Below are positions 1 to 7,474 of a stretch of DNA of 64,000 bases, piece after piece; position 1 is the first letter of the stretch; each line of letters begins with the position of its first letter. The stretch comes from Olleya marilimosa CAM030 (GTDB taxonomy: Bacteria > Bacteroidota > Bacteroidia > Flavobacteriales > Flavobacteriaceae), in the NCBI RefSeq assembly GCF_000518485.1, contig NZ_JADR01000005.1:186001-250000 (forward strand), written 5' to 3'. The translations under genes were made by a program, and so were the position numbers. Below the pieces are notes generated by a model, which had not been told where the DNA came from, searched no databases, and saw nothing but the letters and a program-made list of their open reading frames with translations.

Positions 1-2285
1 CCCATTCTGTCCATCATCTTAGCAATACGTTCTGATCCAAAAAGACGCATTAAATTGTCTTCTAAAGATACATAAAACTGAGAGCTTCCTGGATCTCCTT
101 GACGTCCAGCACGACCACGTAACTGTCTGTCTACGCGACGTGAATCATGACGCTCTGTTCCGATAATTGCAAGTCCACCAGCAGCTTTTACTTCATCAGA
201 TAATTTAATATCTGTACCACGACCAGCCATATTTGTAGCAATAGTTACTTGTCCAGATTTACCAGCTTGATCAACTATTTCGGCTTCTTTTTTATGTTGT
301 TTTGCATTTAATACGTTGTGAGGTATTTTTCTAATGCTTAACATTTTACCTAGTAATTCACTTATTTCAACAGATGTTGTACCAATTAAAACAGGACGTC
401 CTGCTTCGGATAGTTTAGTAACATCATCAATAACTGCATTGTATTTTTCACGTTTAGTTTTGTAAACTAAATCTTGTCTGTCATCTCTAGCAATTGGTCT
501 GTTTGTTGGGATTTCGACAACATCTAATTTATAGATTTCCCAGAATTCACCAGCTTCAGTAACAGCAGTACCTGTCATACCTGACAGTTTTTTGTACATT
601 CTGAAGTAATTTTGAAGGGTTACTGTTGCAAAAGTTTGCGTAGCATCTTCAATTTTTACGTTTTCTTTAGCTTCAATTGCTTGGTGTAGTCCATCGCTAT
701 AACGACGACCATCCATAATACGACCAGTTTGCTCGTCTACAATCATAACTTTATTATCCATGACCACATATTGTGTGTCTTTTTCAAATAAAGCATAAGC
801 TTTTAATAATTGGTTAAGTGTGTGAATACGTTCTGATTTGATTCCAAAATCACGGAATAAGTCTTCCTTAGCTTCAGCTTCTTCTTCTGGAGATAATCCT
901 TTTGCTTCAATTTTTGCTATTTCAACACCAATTTCTGGCATTACAAAAAAGTCAGGATTGTCTTTACCAGATAAGTAATCTACACCCTTATCTGTTAATT
1001 CAATTTGATTATTTTTTTCTTCTATTACATAGTACAAATCTGCATCTACCTTAGGCATCTCGCGATTGTTGTCTTGTATGTAAAAGTTTTCAGTTTTTTG
1101 CAGAATTTGTTTTACACCTTCTTCACTTAAAAACTTAATTAAAGCTTTGTTTTTTGGAATTCCTCTGTAAACTTGGAATAATTTAAATCCTCCTTCTTTG
1201 GTATCGCCTTCGGCTATTAATTTTTTAGCTTCAACTAAAACCTGAGTTAAATATTTACGTTGGATATTAACAATGTCATCTACCTTAGGTTTAAGCTCTG
1301 TAAATTCATGCTCGTCACCTTTAGGGATTGGACCAGAAATAATTAATGGTGTACGTGCATCATCAATTAATACAGAATCGACCTCATCGACAATGGCGTA
1401 ATGGTGAGGACGTTGTACTAAATCTCCAGTAGCATGTGCCATGTTATCACGTAGGTAATCAAAACCAAACTCGTTGTTGGTACCATAAGTAATGTCTGCA
1501 TTATAAGCTTTGCGTCTTGCGTCACTATTAGGTTGGTGATAATCAATACAGTCAATACTTAACCCATGAAAGTTAAATATTGGAGCCATCCAAGCGCTAT
1601 CACGTTTTGCTAAGTAGTCATTTACTGTTACTAAATGTACACCATTACCAGCTAAGGCATTTAAGTATACTGGAAGTGTTGCTACTAAGGTCTTACCTTC
1701 TCCTGTTTGCATCTCTGCAATTTTACCTTGATGCATTGCAATACCACCAATTAACTGGACATCATAGTGTACCATGTCCCAAGTAATGGCTTTTCCAGCA
1801 GCATCCCAAGAGTTAGACCAAGTGGCTTTGTCACCTTCTAAAGTAACAAAGTCTTTGTCTCCAGAAAGACTTCTGTCAAACTCGTTAGCAGTAACGGTTA
1901 TAGTAGTATTGTCTTTAAAACGTCTAGCAGTTTCTTTAACTACAGCAAACGCTTCTGGTAATATTTTGTTTAGCGTATCTTCTGTAGCAGTATAAGACTC
2001 TTCTTTAATTTTATCTATTTCTTGATAGATATCTTCGCGTTTGTCTATGTCTTCAGTCGTTTCAGCCTCAGCTTGTAGCGCTTCAATTTTAGAGTAAAAC
2101 GGTTGACGTGCTTCTGCTATAATAGCTTTAAACTCGTCAGTTTTAGCACGTAATTGGTCATGTGATAAGGCTATCAAAGCCTTTTCAAAGGTTTTAATTT
2201 TATCTACTATTGGTGTGATGGCTTTAACGTCTTGTTTAGACTTGTCGCCAACAAATACTTTTAGTACGGAATTTAAAAAACTCAT
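1..2285 (-). CDS. secA: SecA, preprotein translocase ATPase (partial, C-terminus off left edge)
   Basis: SecA is the motor ATPase that pushes unfolded preproteins through SecYEG. About 761 N-terminal residues are present; the remaining third lies beyond position 1. The ATG at 2283-2285 opens with [11 protein letters not shown]. The nucleotide-binding fold has Walker A MQTGEGKT starting near residue 192 and the DEVDS motif near residue 298. The second helicase lobe shows [12 protein letters not shown] near residue 680 and [15 protein letters not shown] shortly after. Between them lies the long preprotein cross-linking region (near residues 330-530). The order and spacing match Bacteroidetes SecA proteins, which are longer than the E. 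coli form. No frameshift or stop is seen. The gene is incomplete only because of the window edge. Confidence 0.97.
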   Translation of the reverse strand, partial: MSFLNSVLKVFVGDKSKQDVKAITPIVDKIKTFEKALIALSHDQLRAKTDEFKAIIAEARQPFYSKIEALQAEAETTEDIDKREDIYQEIDKIKEESYTATEDTLNKILPEAFAVVKETARRFKDNTTITVTANEFDRSLSGDKDFVTLEGDKATWSNSWDAAGKAITWDMVHYDVQLIGGIAMHQGKIAEMQTGEGKTLVATLPVYLNALAGNGVHLVTVNDYLAKRDSAWMAPIFNFHGLSIDCIDYHQPNSDARRKAYNADITYGTNNEFGFDYLRDNMAHATGDLVQRPHHYAIVDEVDSVLIDDARTPLIISGPIPKGDEHEFTELKPKVDDIVNIQRKYLTQVLVEAKKLIAEGDTKEGGFKLFQVYRGIPKNKALIKFLSEEGVKQILQKTENFYIQDNNREMPKVDADLYYVIEEKNNQIELTDKGVDYLSGKDNPDFFVMPEIGVEIAKIEAKGLSPEEEAEAKEDLFRDFGIKSERIHTLNQLLKAYALFEKDTQYVVMDNKVMIVDEQTGRIMDGRRYSDGLHQAIEAKENVKIEDATQTFATVTLQNYFRMYKKLSGMTGTAVTEAGEFWEIYKLDVVEIPTNRPIARDDRQDLVYKTKREKYNAVIDDVTKLSEAGRPVLIGTTSVEISELLGKMLSIRKIPHNVLNAKQHKKEAEIVDQAGKSGQVTIATNMAGRGTDIKLSDEVKAAGGLAIIGTERHDSRRVDRQLRGRAGRQGDPGSSQFYVSLEDNLMRLFGSERIAKMMDRM

Positions 2286-2414
2286 AGTTTTTGTGTTTTA
2301 TTTGAGATGCCATTCTATGCATTGCAAAGAATAACAGTACTTTATGTTTTGTCCTTTTTTAAAAAGGGCTTAAATATACGTTTTTAGCTGCGTTTAGCTA
2401 TATTAAAAAGCACA

Positions 2415-2441
2415 AAAAAAGTCTCTAATTGAGACTTTTTT
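2415..2441 (-). terminator. Rho-independent terminator after the DUF2795 gene
   Basis: A perfect 11-bp stem (GTCTC/GAGAC core extended by A/T pairs) with a 5-base loop lies just past the stop of the DUF2795 gene. Read on the minus strand it ends in a run of T. It separates that gene from secA, so secA should have its own promoter in 2286-2414, though I cannot place one cleanly. Confidence 0.75.
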
Positions 2442-2459
2442 GATACTATTTGTGTGTTA

Positions 2460-2681
2460 TTAATACTCGTCCTCATTCCAGAGGTAATCTTCGTCAGTTG
2501 GATAATCTGGCCAAATTTCTTCTATAGAATCGTATGAATCACCTTCATCTTCTATTGATTGTAAATTTTCTACAACTTCTAAAGGTGCGCCTGTTCTAAT
2601 AGCGTAGTCAATAAGCTCATCTTTAGTTGCTGGCCAAGGTGCATCACTTAAATAAGATGCTAATTCTAATGTCCAATACAT
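2460..2681 (-). CDS. DUF2795 family small protein
   Basis: This is a 73-residue acidic protein. It starts MYWTLELASYLSDAPWP and carries the ELIDYAIRTGAP segment typical of DUF2795, a small family common in Bacteroidetes and Actinobacteria whose function is unknown to me. The C-terminal half is rich in Asp and Glu (near residues 45-73). It has its own predicted promoter at 2705-2734 and a terminator at 2415-2441, so it is probably transcribed alone. There is no signal peptide or membrane segment, so it is likely cytosolic. The family call rests on the recognisable N-terminal helix pattern. Confidence 0.85.
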   Translation of the reverse strand: MYWTLELASYLSDAPWPATKDELIDYAIRTGAPLEVVENLQSIEDEGDSYDSIEEIWPDYPTDEDYLWNEDEY

Positions 2682-2704
2682 TTCTTATGCGGTTTTAATT
2701 TTTG

Positions 2705-2734
2705 CAAAAATAAATTTTTAGTTTAAATAGTCAA
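2705..2734 (-). promoter_or_regulatory. Bacteroidetes-type promoter for the DUF2795 gene
   Basis: On the minus strand a TTG (-33) lies 19 bases upstream of TATTTTTG, which fits the TAnnTTTG (-7) consensus of Bacteroidetes promoters. It sits about 24 bases before the ATG at 2681. Both elements and the spacing match; no experimental support is available. Confidence 0.6.
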
Positions 2735-2844
2735 GAAAAAAGTGAATTATTTTTTCATTAAAAAAAAGAACGTCTTCTAAACTGAAACTACTTGATACTA
2801 AAGTATTTTGCAGAGTTACTAATCACAACGCTTTGTAAAGTTTG

Positions 2845-3417
2845 TTACTTTTTTTCAGGAATCCACTTTACTTCGTCTGCTTGTAAGTCATGAGACAACT
2901 TTCGTGCCAATACAAAAAGATAGTCAGAAAGACGGTTTAAATACGTTAACGCATTAGCTTCAAAAGGTTCTAAATCGTTAAGCGCTGACGCTAAGCGTTC
3001 TGCACGTCTACAAACGGTTCTGGCAATGTGACAGAATGACACGGTTTGGTGTCCTCCAGGGAGCACAAAATGTGTCATTGGTGGTAAATCTTGATTCATG
3101 ATGTCCATTTCTTGTTCTAGTAACACAATATCTTCATCAGAAATTTTATTGATGTTTAGACGCTCTTTTCCGTTTTTAAGAATTGCTTTTTCAGGATCTG
3201 TAGCCAATATTGCACCTACAGTAAATAACTTGTCCTGTATGACAATTAAAATGTCTTTATATAGTTGTTTAATCTCTTGATCTCTTATTAAACCTATGTA
3301 AGAGTTTAGCTCGTCAACAGTACCATAGCTATCAATCCTAATATGATGTTTAGGTACACGTGTGCCTCCAAATAACGCTGTAGTACCTTTATCTCCTGTT
3401 TTTGTATATATTTTCAT
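2845..3417 (-). CDS. Cob(I)yrinic acid a,c-diamide / cobalamin adenosyltransferase, PduO type
   Basis: This enzyme transfers the adenosyl group of ATP to cob(I)alamin, giving coenzyme B12. The 190-residue length is normal for the PduO (MMAB) family. The N-terminus MKIYTKTGDKGTTALFGG is the family's ATP-binding loop, followed by SYGTVDELNSYIG. The later CRRAERLASAL and LNRLSDYLFVLAR segments contain the conserved Arg/Asn/Asp residues near the active site. It is cytosolic. No cobalamin riboswitch is visible upstream and no other B12 gene is near, so it probably serves salvage of corrinoids for enzymes encoded elsewhere. It is not obviously in an operon with the methyltransferase upstream, from which it is separated by about 70 bases. 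Confidence 0.95.
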   Translation of the reverse strand: MKIYTKTGDKGTTALFGGTRVPKHHIRIDSYGTVDELNSYIGLIRDQEIKQLYKDILIVIQDKLFTVGAILATDPEKAILKNGKERLNINKISDEDIVLLEQEMDIMNQDLPPMTHFVLPGGHQTVSFCHIARTVCRRAERLASALNDLEPFEANALTYLNRLSDYLFVLARKLSHDLQADEVKWIPEKK

Positions 3418-3486
3418 GACTGTAAAGTTAAGGGAAAAGTTTAAATGTAGAAAGTTAAAAACTATGTGACGCGACTAATTCTTAAT

Positions 3487-4266
3487 TTAAAGTCTAATGG
3501 TAAAATGCTCTTTAGCTTGTTCTTTTCTAAAAAAAACAAACCCAAATTTATAGGTATCAATAGTAACGGTTACTTGTGGGTGATTTTTTATAATCTCCCA
3601 AGCGTCAGTCATCTGTTTTGACCAGTAAATGTCATCAAAAATCAGGACTGTGTCATTGTGTGTTTTAGGAAGAAGCATTTCAAAATACTGCAATGTAGCC
3701 TCCATGGTATGATTGCCATCACAATAAATTAAGTCTAAGGTTTTTGTATTTAAATTAGTTATGACCTTAGCAAAATCTCCTGTTTTTATTGTAATATTTT
3801 TTAAGTCGAAATTTTTAAATTGGGTTTCGGCTACAGCCGAAATATTAGGACAGCCTTCTACGGTTGTAATTGTTGCTTTTGGATTGCCCAATGCCAAAGC
3901 TTGTGTTGCAATACCTAGAGATGTACCAAGCTCTAAAATGGTATTACTTTTAAAATAATTGGCTAATCGGAATAGTAATTTGGATTCTTTATAATTTGAT
4001 CCAGCTACTTTAGTCATTTTAGAAATGGATCTTTTATTAGTTTTAAACACTTGACTGCCAGAGCCTAAGTCGGAAACGTTTATGCTAGCGGTGTTTTTTA
4101 GTAGCTTGTTTCTATAGGTTTTAATATCTAGGTAAGCAGCGTGCTTTTTTTTGTCGTAAAAACACTTGGTAACCAAATCATAAACAAAAGGGGAGTGCAC
4201 ACCATGTTGATTAGTGGAGCGTTTTAAAAAATTAAAGTAGGATTGTATTTGGTAAGTCTTACTCAT
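3487..4266 (-). CDS. Class I SAM-dependent methyltransferase (O-methyltransferase-like)
   Basis: From the ATG at 4264-4266 this is a 259-residue protein starting MSKTYQIQSYFNFLKRS. The SAM-binding motif ILELGTSLGIATQALA lies near residues 110-125. A second acidic strand (TTVEGCPN) follows, then DLIYCDGNH and LIFDDIYWS, as in O-methyltransferases of the caffeoyl-CoA or MTF_24 type. The N-terminal STNQHGVHSPFVYDL segment is common to flavobacterial members. The open frame extends upstream to 4401, but those 45 extra residues are coded in part by a repeat element at 4374-4392, so I reject the longer start. The substrate is unknown. Confidence 0.85.
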   Translation of the reverse strand: MSKTYQIQSYFNFLKRSTNQHGVHSPFVYDLVTKCFYDKKKHAAYLDIKTYRNKLLKNTASINVSDLGSGSQVFKTNKRSISKMTKVAGSNYKESKLLFRLANYFKSNTILELGTSLGIATQALALGNPKATITTVEGCPNISAVAETQFKNFDLKNITIKTGDFAKVITNLNTKTLDLIYCDGNHTMEATLQYFEMLLPKTHNDTVLIFDDIYWSKQMTDAWEIIKNHPQVTVTIDTYKFGFVFFRKEQAKEHFTIRL

Positions 4267-4589
4267 CTGATAGCTGTTTGCTATTACTTTTCTTTTTTTA
4301 AAATCAAATGTTTTTCTTGAAAGGCGTATTAGATAGTGATTTATTGTTTCTGTTAATTTTGTCTTGATACAAACCCTTCGACTACGCTCAGGATAAACCA
4401 AGCCAAAAAATATATTGAAATGAGGAAATTACTAAAGTTTCATTCACTCTCGGAATTACGTGCTTAAAGCTTCTCTTTGTAACTTTATTCCTTCGTTCAT
4501 TATTTCTGCATTTCAATGTTCAATTCTATGAATTGATTTTGGGACTAGACTTTTTTGTTTTAGTACTAATCGTTCTTTTTCAGTCTAAC
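4267..4589. other. Intergenic stretch between methyltransferase and ABC-F genes
   Basis: About 320 bases contain no gene I can support. The stretch holds the short repeat at 4374-4392 and a small inverted repeat TCAATTC-TAT-GAATTGA at 4520-4536. No clear terminator follows the ABC-F gene that ends at 4590. A 14-codon reading frame on the minus strand near 4457-4501 looks like chance. Confidence 0.5.
4374..4392. repeat. Short interspersed repeat, CTTCGACTACGCTCAGG type
   Basis: The 19 bases at this position match a palindrome-like motif that I recall recurring in intergenic DNA of many Bacteroidetes and other bacteria. On the minus strand it is read as CCTGAGCGTAGTCGAAGGG and yields the artefactual peptide PERSRRV when translated. 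Only one half is present here. It falls inside the upstream extension of the methyltransferase frame and is the main reason for choosing the downstream start. Confidence 0.6.
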
Positions 4590-6458
4590 TTATCCTTCCA
4601 TTTTTTCTGACAATTCTAACCAACGCATTTCTTTTTCCTCAATGCTATCCATGATTTTTTGGATTTTAGCAGACAATTCTGTGATTTGATCTTGCGTTAA
4701 ATCTGGATTTAAAAACTTTTGTTCAATCTCTTTTTTATCGAACTCTAGAGATTTTATTTTACTTTCTAAATTATTAAATTCTTTCTGTTCGTTGTATGAT
4801 AATGCTGCTTTGCTGCTGTCTTTTTTCCAGTTTTTCTTTTCTTTTTTGTCCTCTGCGTCAGTGTCACTTTCAGGAGCTTTACTGTCTTCGTATATGCGAT
4901 AATCTGTGTAGTTTCCTGGAAAGTTTTCTACTTCACCTTCGCCTTTAAACACTAATAGGTGATCCACAATTTTGTCCATAAAATAGCGGTCGTGAGAGAC
5001 GACTATCAAACAGCCAGGAAAATCTAATAAAAAGTCTTCTAAAACGTTTAGCGTAACGATATCTAAGTCATTAGTAGGTTCATCAAGAATTAAAAAATTG
5101 GGATTTTGTATTAAAATGGTACAAAGGTATAAGCGTTTACGTTCACCACCACTTAGTTTTTCAACAAAATCATATTGTTTTTTTCTGTCAAATAAAAAGC
5201 GTTCTAACAATTGTTGTGCACTAATTTGACGTCCTTTTTTTAAGGGAATATAATCTCCAAAATCCCTAACCACATCAATAACCTTTTGGTTAGGTTTTGG
5301 TGTAATACCTGCTTGAGTATAATATCCAAATTTAACTGTTTCTCCAATTAATATTTTTCCGCTATCAGGAGCAGTTGTTTGGGTTAACATATTTAGGAAT
5401 GTTGATTTTCCTGTTCCGTTTTTACCAATAATCCCTACGCGTTCTCCACGTTGAAAGTTGTAATCAAATTTGTCTAATATTACTTTGTCCTTAAAGGATT
5501 TAGATAGTTTAACAAGTTCGACAATTTTACTTCCTAAGCGTTCCATGTTTAATTCTAACTCGACAACATGATCTTTTCTGCGTTGGGAGGCTTTGTGTTT
5601 AATTTCGGTAAAATCGTCAATTCTAGATTTAGATTTAGTAGTACGTGCTTTTGGTTGGCGACGCATCCATACTAATTCTTTTTTAAAAAGTTGTTTTGCT
5701 TTTCCTGTTTCTACTTGTTCTCTAGCAATACGCTCTTCTTTTTTTTCAAGGTAGTAGGAGTAGTTTCCTTTGTAACTATATAGCTCGCCATGATCAAGCT
5801 CTATAATTTCGTTACAGACACGCTCAAGAAAAAAGCGGTCGTGAGTTACCATAAATAAAGTGATGTTTTCTTTAGCAAAAAAGGCTTCTAGCCATTCAAT
5901 CATCTCTAGATCTAAATGGTTGGTAGGTTCATCTAAAATTAATAAGTCGGGCTTATTAATTAGTGCATTCGCTAAGCTAAGGCGTTTTTTTTGACCTCCA
6001 GACAAGACGCTAACTTTTTGGTCTAGATTATCTAGTTTTAATTTAAAAAGTATTTGTTTGTATTGTGTTTCAAAATCCCAAGCATTGTGTCTATCCATTT
6101 GCTCAAACGCTTTTTGATACACATCTTCGTCTTCAGGGTTTTGTAATGCTTTTTCGTAATTTTTTATAATATCTAAAACAGGATTATCTGCATTAAAGAT
6201 GGTTTGTTCAATGGTTAATTCTGGGTCTAGAATTGGTTCTTGAGGTAAAAAAGCTACTTTAATATCCTTTCTGTAAATTATGTTACCAGTGTCAGGTACG
6301 TCAAAACCAGCAAGCATTTTTAAGATAGAGGTTTTTCCTGTTCCGTTTTTAGCTACAAAAGCAATCTTTTGGTCTTTATGGACGCTAAAAGATAGCCCTT
6401 CAAATAATGTTAATTCGCCATAAGATTTGGCTATGTTTTCAACTGTTAAATAATTCAA
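4590..6458 (-). CDS. uup: ABC-F family ATPase, Uup-like
   Basis: This soluble twin-ATPase has 622 residues. ABC-F proteins act on ribosomes (translation rescue or quality control) rather than in transport, and Uup is linked to DNA/ribosome maintenance. Domain 1 has Walker A AKNGTGKTS at residues 36-44, signature LSGGQKKRL and LLILDEPTNHLD. A linker rich in Arg/Lys follows (WMRRQPKARTTKSKSR). Domain 2 has GKNGTGKST, LSGGERKRL and LDEPTNDLD. The last 60-70 residues form a charged coiled coil, as in Uup. The first glycine of the first Walker A is Ala, a mild departure. There are no membrane segments. It is divergent from the polysaccharide locus, with 215 bases between them. Confidence 0.9.
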   Translation of the reverse strand: MNYLTVENIAKSYGELTLFEGLSFSVHKDQKIAFVAKNGTGKTSILKMLAGFDVPDTGNIIYRKDIKVAFLPQEPILDPELTIEQTIFNADNPVLDIIKNYEKALQNPEDEDVYQKAFEQMDRHNAWDFETQYKQILFKLKLDNLDQKVSVLSGGQKKRLSLANALINKPDLLILDEPTNHLDLEMIEWLEAFFAKENITLFMVTHDRFFLERVCNEIIELDHGELYSYKGNYSYYLEKKEERIAREQVETGKAKQLFKKELVWMRRQPKARTTKSKSRIDDFTEIKHKASQRRKDHVVELELNMERLGSKIVELVKLSKSFKDKVILDKFDYNFQRGERVGIIGKNGTGKSTFLNMLTQTTAPDSGKILIGETVKFGYYTQAGITPKPNQKVIDVVRDFGDYIPLKKGRQISAQQLLERFLFDRKKQYDFVEKLSGGERKRLYLCTILIQNPNFLILDEPTNDLDIVTLNVLEDFLLDFPGCLIVVSHDRYFMDKIVDHLLVFKGEGEVENFPGNYTDYRIYEDSKAPESDTDAEDKKEKKNWKKDSSKAALSYNEQKEFNNLESKIKSLEFDKKEIEQKFLNPDLTQDQITELSAKIQKIMDSIEEKEMRWLELSEKMEG

Positions 6459-6623
6459 TGTGTGTAATTTTTAGCAAAGATGGTTATTATAAGTGAAATG
6501 TAGAATTTTTAAAAGTGAAAAGTTAGTAGGTTAATTATATGGAGGCTAAAAAAGTTTTTTAAAAAATAAACCTGTGTTATTGCTTAATTTTGAGATTAAA
6601 ATTCAAAAACCCAGTTACTTGTT

Positions 6624-6652
6624 TTGTTTTACAGTGCTAAAGGTTATATTTG
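6624..6652 (+). promoter_or_regulatory. Predicted promoter at the head of the polysaccharide locus
   Basis: TTG at 6624-6626 is followed after 18 bases by TATATTTG at 6645-6652, an exact TAnnTTTG -7 element. The wza-like start codon lies 21 bases further on, leaving a very short leader. An alternative TTG at 6619-6621 gives a 23-base spacer. This is the only strong promoter I can see before the run of genes from 6674 to about 38775. Confidence 0.65.
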
Positions 6653-6673
6653 TGAATTAACAACCTTTTTAAA

Positions 6674-7471
6674 ATGAAGCAAATTGTAATGTGTTTTGTG
6701 ATAGTGCTTAGCCTTATAAGCACCTCATGTATAACTCAAAAAGATGTCGTTTACTTACAAGATAAAGGTACTGTAATAAACGATTCTCTTCAATTACAAG
6801 CTTTAGCATCACCATATCGCGTGCAGGTTAATGATTTGTTGAGTGTTAATGTTAAAGCTGAAAAAAGAGAGGTTTCTGATTTAGTTCAAATCTTTAATCC
6901 TACAACAAATGAAATAGGTAACTCGGATCAATCTTTATATTACAATGGGTTTACAGTTGATTTACATGGAAATATTGAATTTCCAATTTTAGGAGAAATA
7001 AATGTATTAGGTTTTACAACTGATGAAATTGAAGAAAAAATTAAAACTGTTATTTTACAAAAATATTTAAAAGAGACTGCTAAAATATTTGTAACCGTTA
7101 AATTATCTGGTTTAAAATATACTACTTTAGGTGAGATAGAAAATAAAGGAACACAGGTTTTGTATCAAGATCGAGTAAATATTCTTGAAGCTATTGCTAA
7201 CGCTGGTGATATAACTCAAACAGGTGATAGAAAAGATGTTTTAATATTAAGACAATATCCACAAGGACAGAAAATTCATCATATCGATTTGACAGATATG
7301 GCTGCTATGAAATCTGAGTTTTATTATATACAGCCAAATGACATTATTATGGTCAAACCATTAAAGCGAAAGTCTTTAGGTGGTGGTCAAACTGCAACAC
7401 AAACATTAACGACTATAGCTAGTATATTTTCAGTTTTAGTTAGTACTTATTTTTTAGCTAAAAATCTATAA
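6674..7471 (+). CDS. Polysaccharide export lipoprotein, Wza/BexD-like
   Basis: This is an outer-membrane polysaccharide export protein that forms, or contributes to, the channel for capsule or exopolysaccharide. The 265 residues start with a lipoprotein signal peptide ending near Cys19 (LISTSC). A Poly_export domain follows at about residues 45-150 (YRVQVNDLLSVNVKA), then a SLBB domain at about 155-230 (LGEIENKGTQVLY). The C-terminal hydrophobic stretch (SIFSVLVSTYFLA) may be the outer-membrane helix. It is shorter than E. coli Wza, as usual in Bacteroidetes. It lies 3 bases from the Wzc-like gene and is the first gene of the locus. Function by homology is firm, though the exported glycan is unknown. 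Confidence 0.92.
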   Translation: MKQIVMCFVIVLSLISTSCITQKDVVYLQDKGTVINDSLQLQALASPYRVQVNDLLSVNVKAEKREVSDLVQIFNPTTNEIGNSDQSLYYNGFTVDLHGNIEFPILGEINVLGFTTDEIEEKIKTVILQKYLKETAKIFVTVKLSGLKYTTLGEIENKGTQVLYQDRVNILEAIANAGDITQTGDRKDVLILRQYPQGQKIHHIDLTDMAAMKSEFYYIQPNDIIMVKPLKRKSLGGGQTATQTLTTIASIFSVLVSTYFLAKNL

Positions 7472-7474
7472 AAT

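Noticed and set aside
1580-1995. Two open frames on the plus strand inside secA
   Set aside because: They lie antisense to a clear secA, have no start context, and their translations have no domain pattern.
2845-3480. Cobalamin riboswitch before the adenosyltransferase
   Set aside because: The upstream 70 bases are too short and lack the conserved B12-box pattern.
4267-4401. N-terminal extension of the methyltransferase to 4401
   Set aside because: The extra residues include the peptide from the interspersed repeat and do not fit the family start; ATG 4266 does.
4457-4501. 14-codon reading frame MNEGIK... on the minus strand
   Set aside because: Too short, no ribosome context, no match I know.
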